Shown here piece after piece: positions 33,884-46,439 of a stretch of 64,000 bases of DNA. The position numbers and the translations under genes are program-made. Location: contig NC_073745.1 in the NCBI RefSeq assembly GCF_029784135.1, forward strand, positions 242,511,946-242,575,945. The letters run 5' to 3'. The number at the start of each line of letters is the position of its first letter. Position 1 is the first letter of the stretch. The notes beneath the pieces are model-generated. The model saw only the letters and a list, made by a program, of their open reading frames with translations, ran no database searches and was not told the origin of the DNA. This DNA is from Toxorhynchites rutilus septentrionalis (lineage: Eukaryota; Arthropoda; Insecta; Diptera; Culicidae).

Positions 33884-35276
33884 TTCTAGGCATCGCAAAA
33901 TTGAGTGTTCACCTTAAAATTCTCCGAACAAATTAGTCTTGTAAGTAAGTTTCTTTGCGAATTAGCGTACTTTTTTCATCAGTGATTGGCGTCAACACTT
34001 AACCATTGCTTAGCCAGTGTTGGTTTTTGTTTTTTATTGATGTTTGATTTTTTTTATCAGAATGACAAGTTAGAGGAAAGAAATAGATATTGTTACAGTA
34101 CAATGATAATAAGTATAAATTATCGTGGAAAGACATTGCAGGAAATAGCAGCTGCTGTTGGAAGAATGAAACTCACTTTACAGTGAAGAAAATCATAAAC
34201 AAGTGGAAATACGAAGGAACCATGGAAAATCTCCCGGTAGAGAACGCAAACGGATCCTATCTTCTGATGATGAATGGGTAATTGTTAGAACATTGCGAAA
34301 GAATGTTAAAACAAACATTCCTAAATTGACTTCCGAAGTGACCGGTATCATTGGGAGACCTGTCTGCGTAGACACTGTCCGGAGAGCAGCATACAGGAGC
34401 AATTTGAGAGGTCTTGGCCATGAAAATTATTTCATCTCAAAGGTGAACATGAAAAAAACCACTACAGTTTGCTAATGCATGTGTAAACTGGCCTAAGGAG
34501 ATCTTGAACAAGGTCTTTTATATGGATGAGCCGGATACCAATATCTTTTAGACAGATGGTGTGGAGGAAACCAGGATCGGTGCTTCAGATTCAGCATTTG
34601 GTTATAACAGTAAAATACGGCGGCGGTAGTCAGATGATGTAAGGTACATGGGCGGCTTCTGGAACTGGAACCATGGTGTTTATCGATTCGGCGATGGACA
34701 AGATGGCTTAATTGATCTTCCTGAAACGTAACCTGCAGTATCCCGTTCAGAAATTCGGCCTCCCTCGTGATTACTACTTTCAACAGAATAATGACCTGAA
34801 GCAAGCTGACTTCGTAGTGCTGGAATGCCTTCTCTATTGTGTCCCAATCAACTCAAAACACCTCCGAAATCACCGAACTTGAACACTATTGAGAATATAT
34901 GGTGGGAAATCAAGAACCGTCCATCCTTAAAAATCCAGGAAACGGAGCGGAACTTAAAACGACGATTACCAAATACTAGGGGAATTGATTTTTGTTATAT
35001 GTTTACATTTCTGAACTGATTTCAATTTTCTTTTCAAGAAAAACTTGAACTGTACACTCAATTTTTCTACGTCTTAATTGGAGATTTTTTGTTTGTATTT
35101 CAAATGTGAAGTAGAAATGTGACCATTTAATTTTTTTTTTCTTATCACTACATGAGAGTAAAATCGATCGATTTTACGATGAATATAAGTAGCATTTAAT
35201 TATTTATTTTTGAACCCCGAAAAACTCAACGATAACAAACCAGCACGAGTTGTATACTCAATTTTGCGATAGACTG
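33884..35276 (+). mobile_element. Tc1-family (DD34E) element, decayed
   Basis: The ends share ATCGCAAAATTGAGT in inverted orientation (33892-33906 and 35254-35270). TA occurs outside them (33882-33883 and 35277-35278). The reading frame between them is a heavily decayed Tc1 transposase. The extreme left edge is degenerate, so its exact position is uncertain by a few bases. Confidence 0.75.
34060..35019 (+). pseudogene. Tc1 (DD34E) transposase pseudogene
   Basis: Pieces in successive frames give ISINYRGKTLQEIAAAVGR (first HTH), ENLPGRERKRILSSDDEWVI (GRPR-type linker and second HTH), RPVCVDTVRRAAYRSNLRG, then KVFYMDEPDTNIF (first catalytic D), YYFQQNNDLKQAD and finally TPPKSPNLNTIENIWWEIKN (catalytic E). 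The second site reads FQQNNDLKQ where Tc1 enzymes have FQQDND, so the second catalytic Asp is replaced by Asn. There are also numerous stops and frameshifts. This is clearly dead and old compared with the ITmD37E copies. Confidence 0.85.
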
Positions 35277-35278
35277 TA

Positions 35279-36613
35279 TGTAAATAGTTGTTCCGCTTGA
35301 CCATCAAAAAACAGCCTCGCAAGTGTTGTGGCGAAGCATTTGTCCATCATACAATAACAATGTTTTTGCATTTTTTGTAACTATATTTAACGTTAACAAA
35401 TTGAATTTCTGTTTTGAAATCCTCTCATTTCTGTCATGCACGATCATGTTTTCTAGAAGTGAAATGAGGGAACCGATAGAATGCTTCCTTCGAAGTAGAA
35501 AATTCGTTACGAAAAAGTTCATGATAAAACGTTTCGTTGTATGTTCCCAACGCTAAGAAGTTTCGTTTGAATTTTTTAATTTATGGAAGAGGTGAGGAAC
35601 AGGAAAGACAAGAAGAATAATTTATATTCATCTGATTATTCTGACAATACAATATGGAAAAAATGCAAACATGATTTGATAGACACGAAAAATTAAAGGA
35701 AACAATGTGCAATATCGAGATGTTTAGTGAATATCAAAAAGCGAAACTTCGTCCCAAAAAGCCTCGGAGGGTGAAATATATTTGTTTCATAGAGCGTTCT
35801 AGTAAGACCTTTTACTACAAAGATCTTTGATTACTGAAAAATTACTCTTTTGTCTTTGATGATCAATATACCAAGACATTATTATTTAGTAAATTCTATA
35901 TAAGATCGGATTATTGATGTAACGAAATACATTATTGGGTTTCTTAATCAATTTATAATAAAAAAAAATAAATTTAAATTTGGCAGTTTTAAAAAAATCC
36001 TGTGATTTTTAAAATTTCAAGCCCTTTGCTACATTGAGATTTTTTTTAGTGATTTAGTAATAGCTATATATTGCGTTGCCCGAAAAGTACTTGCCGATTT
36101 TTTCATTGCGAATTACAAAATTACAATTTTTGTTTGTACATAGAATAAACGCATAAAGATGGGATGCACATCATTTTGAAGCTTGAACTCTGAAGTTCTG
36201 GGATATTTTAAGATAAAATCTTCATTTTGGTGTGTGTGTAGTGAATTAAAATATCGGGAGTAAATAAAGAATCGATTTATTTTTGTTTTTCCTAAAATTT
36301 TGTGAACATATTTTCGCCAAATAAATCAAAATCAAATCCAATTCCAGCAAATCCTATCAACCAGCTTTCATAACGTTCCTGTAGGAGACATTTCCGTTTG
36401 ACTGAAAAACTTTCCCTTCGTCTCTGATGATTGATTGTTCAATAAATAATGATCGCATCGCATCGTTTTCGTGAATGTAACAAATAAATTCGTGTACATA
36501 ATTTATTACGCATCAAAACTCCTATATAGGAGTTCCGGTAAGTTTATTGGTTTTTTTTCAAAAATTAATGCTTTATTCTGCAAAAATGATAACAAATTTA
36601 ATATTCAAAGTAT
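35279..36613. other. Unassigned DNA with a mariner-end look-alike
   Basis: At 36073-36105 the sequence TTGCGTTGCCCGAAAAGTAC, then TTGCCGATTTTTT, resembles a mariner terminus (family pattern like TTGGGTTGxCCxAAAAGTAA). I find no partner end or transposase nearby. Nothing else is recognised. Confidence 0.45.
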
Positions 36614-38031
36614 TCTAGGAAGCACGAACCCGCCCAATTCCAGCTTCACCTATCCGGCAAAACGATCATGCACTCTAAGTTTTTCAAATACCTGGGTGTA
36701 TATTTTGATTCTAAATGTACTTGGGGAAGACACATTGCGTATCTGAAACAGAAATGCCAGCAAAGAATCAATTTTCTCCAAACAATTACCGGAACATGGT
36801 GGGGTGCCCATCCAGGAGACCTCATTAAGTTGTACAAAACAACGATATTATCAGTGTTGGAATATGGCAGTTTTTGCTTCCGATCAGCTGCCCGGATTCA
36901 TATTCTCAAGCTGGAGAGGATACAATATCATTGCTTGCGTATAGCCATGGGGTGTTTGCATTCGACACATACGATGAGTCTCGAAGTTTTGGCAGGAGTA
37001 CCCCCGCTTACTCTTCGGTTCACAGAATTATCCTACAGATTTCTCATCCGTTGCAAGATCATGAATCCATTGGTGATCGATAACTCCGAAAATCTACTCC
37101 AACTGACTCCTCAGTCATGTTTGATGTCTTTATACCATGAGTACCTTACCCACAACGTGCACCCTTCACCAGGCATCTCCAACCAAGTTTGCTTCCCATA
37201 CTTTTGCAATTCTTCTGTCATTTTTGATCTGTCCATGCGACAAAAAATCCATGGAATCCCAGATCACCTACGCTCCGATTCTATTCCGCCGATATTTTCG
37301 GCAGAATATGGGAAAGTTAGATCTGATAAAATGTTCTTTACTGACGGTTCATATAATATATAAACGGGTCCACTGGCTTCGGCATCTTCAATGAAAATTC
37401 CAGTGCCTCTTTCAAACTCAAAGATCCTTGTTCCGTGTATGTCGCTGAACTGGGTGCGATATACTACGCACTAGTGATCATTGAAACATTGCCCATCGAC
37501 CATTATTTTATTTTTTCAGACAGTCTCAGCTCAATAGAGGCAATCCGCTCAATGAAAGTTGATAAACGCTCATCTTATTTCCTAACAAGAATAAGACATC
37601 TATTGAGTGTTTTGGTCGAAAAATTATTCAAGATTACCTTAGCATGGGTTCCCTCTCATTGCTCGATTCCGGGGAATGAGAAAGCGGACTCGCTAGCTAA
37701 GGTGGGCGCTTCAGAAGGTACACTTTTTAAAAGGCAAGTTACTTATAATGAGTTTTTCCACATTCCTCGTCAGCACACGCTCGTAAGTTGGCAGCGCATG
37801 TGGAGTGGAGATGAGTTCGGTCGTAGGTTACACACGATTATCCCTAAGGTCTCGATGAGTGCATGGTTCAAGGGATTGAATGTAGGTCGTGATTTCATTC
37901 GCGTGATATCTCGGCTTATGTCCAATCACTACAACCTAAACGCGCATCTTTATCGCATTGGGCTCGCAGCAAGCAATCTATGTGATTGTGTCGTGTATCC
38001 GGTTCCATGCTGCCCGCTCTCATCCCAATAG
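36614..38031 (+). pseudogene. I-like LINE ORF2 C-terminal part (connection + RNase H)
   Basis: First block: FFKYLGVYFDSKCTWGRHIA, then QQRINFLQTITGTWWGAHPG and LYKTTILSVLEYGSFCFRSA, the conserved region after RT motif E. Second block: RNase H with catalytic residues in FTDGS (D), AELGAI (E), FSDSLSS (D) and NEKADSLAK (D), plus WVPSHCSIPGN. A small indel after FTDGS near 37360 shifts the frame, and the last ~60 residues (Cys/His region) are replaced after 37990. The N-terminal endonuclease and RT palm are missing by 5' truncation. Confidence 0.88.
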
Positions 38032-38270
38032 GAAGTATCCCATGTCGGGCACACGTACAGAGCACTGAAGACTGCAACATCCCAATTATGAGAACACTTG
38101 TAATACTAACCTCGAGCCAACCGCGAGTAATCGGTTACATATTACTAACATAGTTGTAAGCAAACATTGTCAAAATATTGAACTCCCGGCTCCGTTAGGC
38201 TGACGCCATATGAGCCTTAATAAAAAAATATATATTTTGGATAAAAAAAAATAAATAAAAATAAAATATC
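36614..38270 (+). mobile_element. I-like LINE with RNase H, 5'-truncated (copy 1)
   Basis: The sequence starts abruptly inside the post-RT region. It carries the thumb/connection region and an RNase H domain, then a 3' UTR (GAGCCAACCGCGAGTAATCG... GGCTCCGTTAGGCTGACGCC) and ends in an A-rich tail near 38216-38270. The same 3' UTR words occur at 50905-50935 and again at 58650-58717, so this is the same family as the LINE at 49083-58717. The RNase H domain places it in the I/R1/LOA group; the closest mosquito relatives are probably the MosquI-type I elements. Confidence 0.85.
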
Positions 38271-38565
38271 ATGAACTTGGCGTTTCGAATAGTCTTTTGA
38301 TAAAGATCTTTTTTATTTTAAATCACATCAGTCTCATAATTTATGGCTAAAATGATTGTTAACATACAAAAATTCAAAGTTTCGAAAATTCATAAAAATT
38401 TGATGTTTCACAAAGTTCGTCAAAAATAGTTTTACCATCTTGTACTCATTTTTTAAATTTTCTGAATGACTTCTATTTTATATGAAAAAATAAACAAAAA
38501 GGAAAAAAAAATATGTTTTAGATATTGCAAATTCAAGTTTCTTTTTGTAAATAAAAAAGTATTTT
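38271..38565. other. Unassigned AT-rich DNA
   Basis: Nothing recognisable. Confidence 0.5.
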
Positions 38566-38727
38566 TTGGATGAATCGATCTTATTTCGACCGTGGATCGA
38601 TCTCCATCGCTGATGATTGTTGCGTGGACGTAGTTATTCTGTAACAACACAAAGATGGTCATTGAGGGCCCTGAGTTTTGAACTCACGATCGATTGCTTA
38701 CTGAGCGAACGCGCAACCAATGTGGAA
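38566..38727 (-). mobile_element. SINE family A, 5' part (copy 2)
   Basis: Closely matches 2232-2393. Reversed, it runs from CCACATTGGTTGCGCGTTCG through CGTGAGTTCAAAACTCAGGG to CAGCGATGGAGATCGATCCA. It contains the box A and box B-like promoter but lacks the body and A-rich tail. The short length and the missing 3' end suggest a deletion after insertion. Confidence 0.82.
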
Positions 38728-40615
38728 TCGTTTTTGCTGAATTGAACTGATTAGGAGAAGCTTCTATTCGCACGAGAAGAGCTCTTGAAGGCCAAACCAA
38801 TCAATCATTACGGCAGTAAACTTGACTATAACGATCTGCATACTATATTAACGTCATTAATTACGATGACAATTCGAATGAGAACTCCACGACCTAATCA
38901 TTTTAGTATGGAAAGAAGCACTACTTTTTCATCGTGAGCTCGATTCGGTTCGATATATTTTCTCAGCACAAATAAATGAAACTAATCAACGAACGGACTG
39001 TCATGGTTCGTGACGTTCGTCCGCTGAAGTGTGGCTGTTCATTAGTCCGAAATATGCATACCCAGAACAATACGGTCCCCTTTTATATCTTATGCTCCGT
39101 ATTAGGTGTAATGCAATAAACTGGGGAATTGGTTTTCAACGAATGCGTTCAAAGCCAAATATAATTGATATTTCTGTGATTGTTTGTCATTATGCTAAAA
39201 CGGACTTCGAATAGTTATTTCGGGGCTAATGTTTATTTTGTCATCACTTTGGTTATTTCTGGTTTGGGTTAAAGCAGTCGTTTCGTTCATGCTAATGGGT
39301 GATATTCATAGAAAGTGTGCGTGAAAGAAGTAAGTTGGAAACATGCATTTCATGTCACATGTCATACTCTACGCGGTATATTTTTCCTTCTTCTAGCATG
39401 TTGATTCAATCAGCCGACAATCCGATAATATGAAACAAACTGAATTTGCTTAGGTGGAAATTTACATTACAAACGTTTGAAATAATTTATCAAAATTCTA
39501 CCAACTTTTGCAAATTTTGTTCGCCAAATTTACAGCTCGCGTGCTCTGGAGGAGATGTAACCGAAATCAACAAATTTATCGCGCCAAACTTTGCCGGAAT
39601 CCATAGAATTGAGCCGAATCATCCACACCTACACACTCGAGCTGAAACAGAAACAGCGTGCCGTTTGCATATTTGGCACATCAAATGTGAGCAACCCAAC
39701 TTGTTGGCTATTACGGTGATTTCTGACTCGTACACTTGTACAGGGAACTTTTAGACGTTAAAACTTTGCCATTTCCATCCTGCGAACGCTCAGAAAGTAG
39801 CATTGTTTCTGGTTTCTGGCTGGGACTGTTTCCTTTCGTTTCTCAATAGAACCGAATGTTTTCATGAATCCATTAACACAGATGGGGGACCAAAAATACG
39901 GCGCTAGTTTTCACCCCAACCCATCAAGCTCGTTTGTAGAAACTTCTACTACATTTTAATTATATTGCAATTTGAAATGTAATTTTCGTTGCACTTATTT
40001 TGCAACCAACTAGAGTCCTTACACACATCCTATTTCATGCTTCAAAATGTGTTGCTAAGCGTACATTGATGGATGCCAACATGTTTGGGAATTTGTTTCT
40101 ATTATTTAGATGAAAATTACTGCGTGCGCAAAGTTTCTTATTGGATTTTTGTGATTTAGAAGTAATTATATTCTGGAGCGAACTTTCAAATGCGGGAGAT
40201 AAAAAATCGATATAAATATTGAAGATAATGTTATTGAAAAAAGATATTTTCAGTTCAATTCATATGTAGCGTCGACTGGGAATCATCATTACAAATACTC
40301 AAACATAAAATTTTACTCATTTGGTTGATAACTATAAATAAGAAAATTGCTTAAAATTCATCAGCGTCGTCACTTCCGACACATCCGATTACTTGTGTTG
40401 GTCATGAATAATGTGAATGTTCGAAAGATCAAATCGGAACTCTCAACATATAAGAGTTGAAGTGCTACCCAAGGACATTGATTTATCGGAAACTCTTCAA
40501 CAAACAATGGTTTCAGCGAAAGCTAAATTATTTATAACAATAACGATAAAATTAGTCCTCGAAAATTTAATGAAACAATTAATTTACGTACAACTTCTAA
40601 GTATCGTGGATAGGT
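38728..40615. other. Unassigned DNA
   Basis: No recognisable gene or repeat end. A 102-codon frame at 39446-39754 has no motif that I can place. Confidence 0.45.
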
Positions 40616-41633
40616 CTCAAGAGAACTGATAAGCGAATGAGTCAACATACGTGTTCACAGTTTGCCTTTATTCAAACAAACCGTTTAGAACATCGTTCAG
40701 TTGATGGTGGTTTGTGTCAATATAAGTATCTATTTATGACAAGAAGACATCTACTGGAACCGTTGTAGCTACAAGTCTGCTTCTCAAGTATACCTACACA
40801 TAACCCAACGATGATGTAATTAGTTCACCATAACCGTTTGCTGATACTGCACATCGGGCTGCCTTCCAACGGATGGCGAATGAAACTGCCTCTTCTCGTT
40901 TCTAAGATTTCCAGGCCAATCTGTTTGCACAGGAAAGTGTTTGCTGAGGGTTCCTTAGAAGTATTTATGTAACATTGATTCCTGTCGAGGCAGTGTGGGG
41001 CAAGTATGAACCATATAAATTCAAACATTTTCAGAGCACTGAACAGTATTTTTTGTGATATACAATTCGAAATGAACGTTCGAATTTCAGTGAGATCAAA
41101 TGAATGATAAGGTATTAGGGATAGTGATTATATTAATTCAGAAGTCATTTACGATCAAACATATTCCGTGTAGGGTAGCTATACCAAGCATGAAAGGAGA
41201 TCACCAACTTGGAGAAATTTGAGAGTAAATACGCTATTCCAGTTCTTCTAGCAGTTTCAACACATTGTTTGAATATTGTTGCTAACATTTCGATGATTAA
41301 TCGACTAAATTGTATGAAAAACTTGTTTGAAAATACCACTTTCATGTACCAATGGACGAATTTCATGTCAACTCGTCTTAGAAGTTGGCAGCACCATCTC
41401 AGATAGTAGTGTAGATAGTAGTTAATTACATCATCGTTGGGTTAGTGTTGGTATACTTAAGACTTGCAGACTTGTACCTACGACGGTTCCAGTTGATGTC
41501 TTCTTGTCATAAATAGATACTAATATTGACACAAACCACCATCAACTGAACGATGTTCTAAACGGTCTCTTTGAATTAAGGCAAACTGTGAACACGTATG
41601 TTAGATACTCATTTGCTTGTCAGTTCTCTTGAG
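40616..41633. mobile_element. Foldback element with ~210-bp inverted arms
   Basis: The left arm (40616-40825; CTCAAGAGAACTGATAAGCG...) and the right arm (41418-41633) are ~90% reverse complements, including GATGGTGGTTTGTGTCAATA and CCCAACGATGATGTAATTA. The ~590-bp centre holds no recognisable gene. I could not find a convincing TSD, so this could also be an inverted duplication. Confidence 0.75.
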
Positions 41634-41872
41634 CTGTTTACATCAATTTTCCTTGGACCTTCCAACAAGTCGGTCATACACCGGAAGATGGACACTTTTA
41701 CAGGGAAAAAGTTTTTCGAGCACCAACTTTTTCATGTTTTCTTTGAAAAAAAAAACAATTTATGCTAATTTTGATTAAAGTCAAGATAGCGATATAGTGT
41801 ATTCGACAAAGTTTTAGACCTTGTTAAAATATGTCGAGGACATCAACTTTGTATCTTTTATAGTTTTTGGAA
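41634..41872. other. Unassigned DNA
   Basis: Short anonymous stretch between two elements. Confidence 0.5.
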
Positions 41873-42696
41873 TACAGGTCGGTCTCGATTATCCGGAGTA
41901 TTGATTTTTTTTTCACTCCGGATAATCGAATCCTCCGGATAATCGAGTCAAAACATTTTTTTTTCTTCATTTGTTTTTTTTGCATCTATTTTTCGTATTT
42001 TGAAAATAAAATAAAAGAGGAATTCGATTTTTGATTCATCCCCTTAAAGTCAGAAAACACCTTTCTCACATGAAAAAAAATTAATTTTACCAGATTCTCT
42101 CAGAAGGTGATAGACGATCATATTTGATGAAAAAAAATCCTTCTACGCATATGTTCGAATTTCAACATTGACAGAGTTACAAAACTTTATTTTGTTTCGG
42201 ACTCTGTTGCTTCAAACTGGCTCTACATCAAAAAGTACGCTACGGAAGACGATTCTGCTGCTTCCATTTGAAGGATGAGAAAATTTAGTACAGGATATAG
42301 TAGTGGAACAACTAAATTAGTGAATTTTAATAACATTTTGGAAGTGAAACACTTGAAAGTTAATTATTTTTAATGTGTTATTATTAATTTTATCCTAAAA
42401 ATTTATATTAAACTAGATTGTTTCTATCAATTAGAATGAAGTTCTTTAACCGCTCCACAATTTGTTCTTTGACGCACAACTTCTATTTTTCTTAATTTGG
42501 CTGCAATATCGATATAAACAATTCCTGGTGAAAATTCAAGCCAAATCTTCAAAAATCACGATTTTTACCCCACTGTACAAGTAATAGCCACTTAAACCTC
42601 ACCTTAACGTTGAAAGGTTACATTTTTCATGAATTAAGCCATACTTGAAATATAAAAAAAAAATCCAAACTGAATATAATCGAGTCCAAAATTGTA

Positions 42697-44028
42697 CAGG
42701 GTGCGGCAGCATAACTTCCTTTTTCCAAAACTCAATAAAAACTATTGTATGCATCGGAAAATATTTATTTATTTATTATAATGTAGGTACATGTCTAAAG
42801 TTTTTGTTTACATTGTTTTGAAGATCAAATCTGTTAGGTGACGTCCCCCATTCTCCATACATTGCGTAATCCGATTTCTGGCGTTTGTCATGATTCTTGT
42901 TAGCATAGCAGGTGTTATGTTGGCAATTTCTTCTTGGATGTTGGTCTTCAAATCTTGTAGGATTCTTGAACGGTTCACATAAACACGGGATTTCAAAAAA
43001 CCCCATAGACAAAAATCACAAGGGGACAGATCGGGAGAGCGTGCCGGCCATTCCAAATCGCCTCTAATTGAGATAAGGCGCTCTGGAAAGTGTTCCCTCA
43101 AAACAGCCATCGATGCTCTTGAAGTGTGTGCTTTTGCACCGTCTTGTTGGAACCAAGTGTCCTCCAAATCTAAATTTTCTAGCCGTGGGAAAAAAAAAAA
43201 ATTGTAGCATGTTTACATACCGGTCCGAATTCACTGTCACTGTAACCTCATTATCCTCAAAAAACCAGGGACCAATAATTCCAGCTGAGGAAATTGCACA
43301 CCACACTGTGACTTTGGGTGAATGCAAAGACTTTTGATGCAATTCTCGAGGGTTGGTGTCAGCCCAGTAGCGCATGTTTTGTTTGATCCACACCACCCAC
43401 CCACACCTACCCACACAAATGAAAATGGGCCTCATCGCTAAAAACAATAGTACCCTCGGGAACGACATCAAGAAGAAGCTCACACGCGTTCATCCGAGAA
43501 TTGAAGTCACGTTCTGAAAGTTCCTGCACTATCGCCATCTTATAGGGATGAAAATGAAGATCATCACGAAGAACGATCACAGAGCGATCGAACAGTCCAA
43601 GGGCAGATGCGTGTTTGCGCGCAGAACGCCGTGGCGATCGCAATATTGACGCTCTCACTCCTTCAATGTTCTCAGGTGATCTAATGGGTCGAGGGACTCC
43701 AGTTCTTCCTTTTGTCGTACTTGCAGTTTGTCTGAATGTAGTGACCCATGTAACAATTGATTTGCGGTCCTGGACGGGAGCCAACGGGGCTAAATTAAAG
43801 CGATTCCGAAATGCACGTTGTGTTGCAATAACCGAACATCCGCTTGAAAAGTAAACTTCAACGGCAAAGGCACGCTCCTCACTATTCCAACGCACGATGG
43901 CGACTGAACCGTGTCGGGACAAAACTTTACAGTATCCCCTCTTGAACGAAACCACAAGCGCTCCGCTATGACATCAACTAACTGAGTGGCGCGCATTTTA
44001 AAAACAGAAGTTATGCTGCCGCACCCTG
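42697..44028 (-). mobile_element. DD41D mariner, near full length
   Basis: A 1332-bp element with perfect 22-bp inverted ends (CAGGGTGCGGCAGCATAACT, then TC) and TA at 42695-42696 and 44029-44030. It differs in end sequence from the DD41D element at 15707-16621 beyond the initial CAGGGTG. The host pogo-like sequence (ATATAATCGA words) resumes directly on both sides. Confidence 0.93.
42808..43955 (-). pseudogene. DD41D mariner transposase, frameshifted twice
   Basis: The minus strand carries RWNSEERAFAVEVYFSSGCS and RAFRNRFNLAP (first HTH), VPRPIRSPENIEGVRASILR (linker and second HTH), IVFSDEAHFHL (first D), then, in another frame, NMRYWADTNPRELHQKSLHS and VTVWCAISSAGIIGPWFF. A third frame holds TWFQQDGAKAHTS (second D) and LSPCDFCLWGFLKS (third D), with 41 residues between the last two D. 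The breaks are an expanded CCACCCACCCACACC tract near 43395-43410 and a run of twelve A at 43190-43201. All catalytic residues are present. The exact start codon is unclear. Confidence 0.88.
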
Positions 44029-44082
44029 TATATAATCGAATCATATATAATCGAGTCTGTATATAATCGAATCCGACCTGTA

Positions 44083-44930
44083 CTGTATTCTATTAGTCAA
44101 AGCATTTCATTTGATACCAATATTGAGGGGATTGCAAAAAATACATCGACCATTTTGTGGCGGCGACCTTTTCGAATTTATGTTGTTCATAGTGTAGTGT
44201 ATTCTCCAAATCAAGCCATTCAGGCAGAATACGCAGTTTTATAATGACAGTAGAATTAAATTTCAGATCAATCATTCAACAGACCGGGGTCAATTTTCTA
44301 GTAATGTGGAACAACCCAACAAACATTCAAACATACCTAGAAACAGGTCAAGCTGAATGAAACCATTCAAAAAGTAATTAGTTGTTTGGGGATTGCGGCC
44401 ATCATGGAATTGGACTTTTCATTATCTGCTATGTTCTACTAGTCGAGAACTTTCTTTTGATACATTTGTGGGCATTTTTCATAAATAACTGTGTTCTACT
44501 AGTCAAGCCTTTTCATTTGATACCCATATTGATGGGGTTCTGAAAAAAAGGTAATCCGCCATTCCATATTGGCCGCCATCTTAGATTTGCATTTTTCGTA
44601 AATAACTGCATTCTACTAGTCAAGTCCTTTCATTTGATACCCATATTGATGGGGTTGTGAAAAAAATATATATGGCTCCATTTTGTGGTGGTGGCCATTT
44701 TGGATTTGAATTTTTCATAAATATCTGTATTCTACTAGTCAAGCTCTTTCATTAGATACCCATATTGATGGGGTTCTGAGAAAATATGTAATCCGCCATC
44801 TTAGATTTGCATTTTTCGTAAATAACTGCATTCTACTAGTCAAGCCCTTTCATTTGATACCCATATTGATGGGGTTGTGAAAAAAATATATATGGCGCCA
44901 TCTTGCGGTGGCGGCCAACATAGTTTCCTT
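44083..44930. repeat. Minisatellite, ~102-117-bp units (locus 2)
   Basis: Same family as 5391-6110: ACTGTGTTCTACTAGTCAAG, then CCTTTTCATTTGATACCCAT, then ATTGATGGGG. Clear units start near 44480, 44597, 44714 and 44816, with more decayed units upstream from 44085. The array begins at the TA beside the pogo-like element and stops at a mariner fragment. Confidence 0.8.
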
Positions 44931-45240
44931 TAAGTATTGTACAATTCGTTCAACGCTGCTCTAGTTTGTTGATCCCTTTCGTATGATAGGATTTTTCTGG
45001 AAAATAGTCATTCGTTTTTGCAATCACCTCTTTGTTCGAATGAATTCTTTTTTCTGCAAGCCTTTTCTTCAAATTGAGACATAAAGAGAAGTCCGAGGGA
45101 GCCGAGTCTGGAGAATAGGGGGATGTGAAACGAGTTGGAACCATATTTGCATTAATTTTACGACCACAACTGCTTAGGCGTGAGCGTGATATTGTACCGA
45201 TACCATAACGTTCGGGACGGAGCATGTAACAAACGAACGG
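44930..45240 (-). pseudogene. mariner (DD34D) transposase C-terminal fragment
   Basis: The minus strand reads TSPYSPDSAPSDFSLCLNLK, then KRLAEKRIHSNKEVIAKTND and YHTKGINKLEQR. This is the C-terminal region of a mariner transposase, with the third catalytic D in APSD. About 90 codons remain; the rest is lost. The sequence is unlike the mariner at 13235-14519, so it is another subfamily. Confidence 0.75.
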
Positions 45241-46150
45241 TTTTCAAGTTGACGCAATTATGGAATTTCACGCCGTTTCGATGTGTTTAGGTACAATGAA
45301 ATACAAACCCCAATGGCGGTGTTACTGATTGCTTAGGTCAGAATTAGCGTAGGTCAGAAAGGTGCGTAGTTGAAGTGTACATGATGTATCTCATAAAATA
45401 GGTTGTGAAAAAAAAACTGTAAGTTTCAAGATAACGATTTATTTTCCGAAATCCTGCTGTAGTTCTACTACCATTCATCGTCGACTTTAACCCTAGAGGA
45501 GCCAATCAGATGATGTGTGACATATCGACACCAATTAGGTAGAACCGAAAGCAACGTCTGCATTTGAATCCTCGGTGACGAGTTCGTTTTGATTGCTTGT
45601 GCCAACAGCTGTCGTGCGGACATCGGATGGAACGTTTTTCGGAGGTCTTTTTCAGAGCAATGAACTGACATCCGAACCGAGTGTTAGGTGTTGCGATTTT
45701 CCGCTAACTTTCTGTTGCGTAAGGACATTAATCAATGTTTGGTTGTGTTTTTTCGCTGTGCAATTGATGAGTATGATTGTTTTGAGTATTGAGAATCGAG
45801 TTCCTCCTCTGTGTGTCACGGTGTCCTAATTTATTATAGATCAAAAATAGACTATTGAACATCCCTTTGTCAGATTGCATATCGATCATTGATTTTGCAG
45901 CTCAACAGATAGTATTGAAAAGTGACACGAGAATGAATGTTTATTTTTGATGTTAAAATCCCCACTCACATTGGTATTGGAAGAAGCAGAATATAAATAA
46001 TTAAAAAATTCAATGTTCCAATTGCACCAAAATTAAAAATGAGCGAATATTAGACATAGATACCAAGCATTTTGCTTGGAGTACTAACTGCCCTATGTTA
46101 CTTCGTAACTACGAAAGGAAAAAGGGGCAGGTGGATTTCTCCATCTAGCC
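45241..46150. other. Unassigned DNA
   Basis: No recognisable gene or element end before the CR1/L2-like LINE begins at about 46160. An open frame at 45593-45829 has no motif that I can place. Confidence 0.45.
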
Positions 46151-46439
46151 ACACAAGAAAGGAGCATATCGAAGATACGATATACTTTACCTGAATGTAA
46201 CAGGATTACATTTCGACGAAATTGAAATCTTGGTATCCAACAAAAAACCGAAAATACTAATACAGGTATACCTCGATTTTACATACATTCTCGTTTCTGA
46301 AATGTGCGTAATCGAAGCATGATCTTTTTTAATAAAAAATAATTTTAGTAATTAAGAATAAGTAAATTAACATAGCCTGGTCCATGGGTAGTCGGGAAAA
46401 CAGTTCAGACGGTTGGACTTCATCAAAAATTGTTGGTAT

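Larger units (their letters stand above)
41875..44080. mobile_element. pogo/Tigger-like non-autonomous element, split by DD41D mariner
   Basis: The left end, CAGGTCGGTCTCGATTATCC, and the reversed right end, CAGGTCGGATTCGATTATAT, are flanked by TA (41873-41874 and 44081-44082). Several subterminal copies of TCGATTAT or GATAATCGA repeat inside both ends. Without the 1332-bp mariner it is about 870 bp and has no coding capacity. The end pattern resembles that of the Tigger-like element at 46263-59249 (CAGGTATACCTCGATTTTAC), which could be the type of transposase that mobilised it. Confidence 0.78.

Noticed and set aside
36073..36105. mariner-like terminus
   Set aside because: No partner end, TA pair or transposase nearby; noted only as a look-alike.
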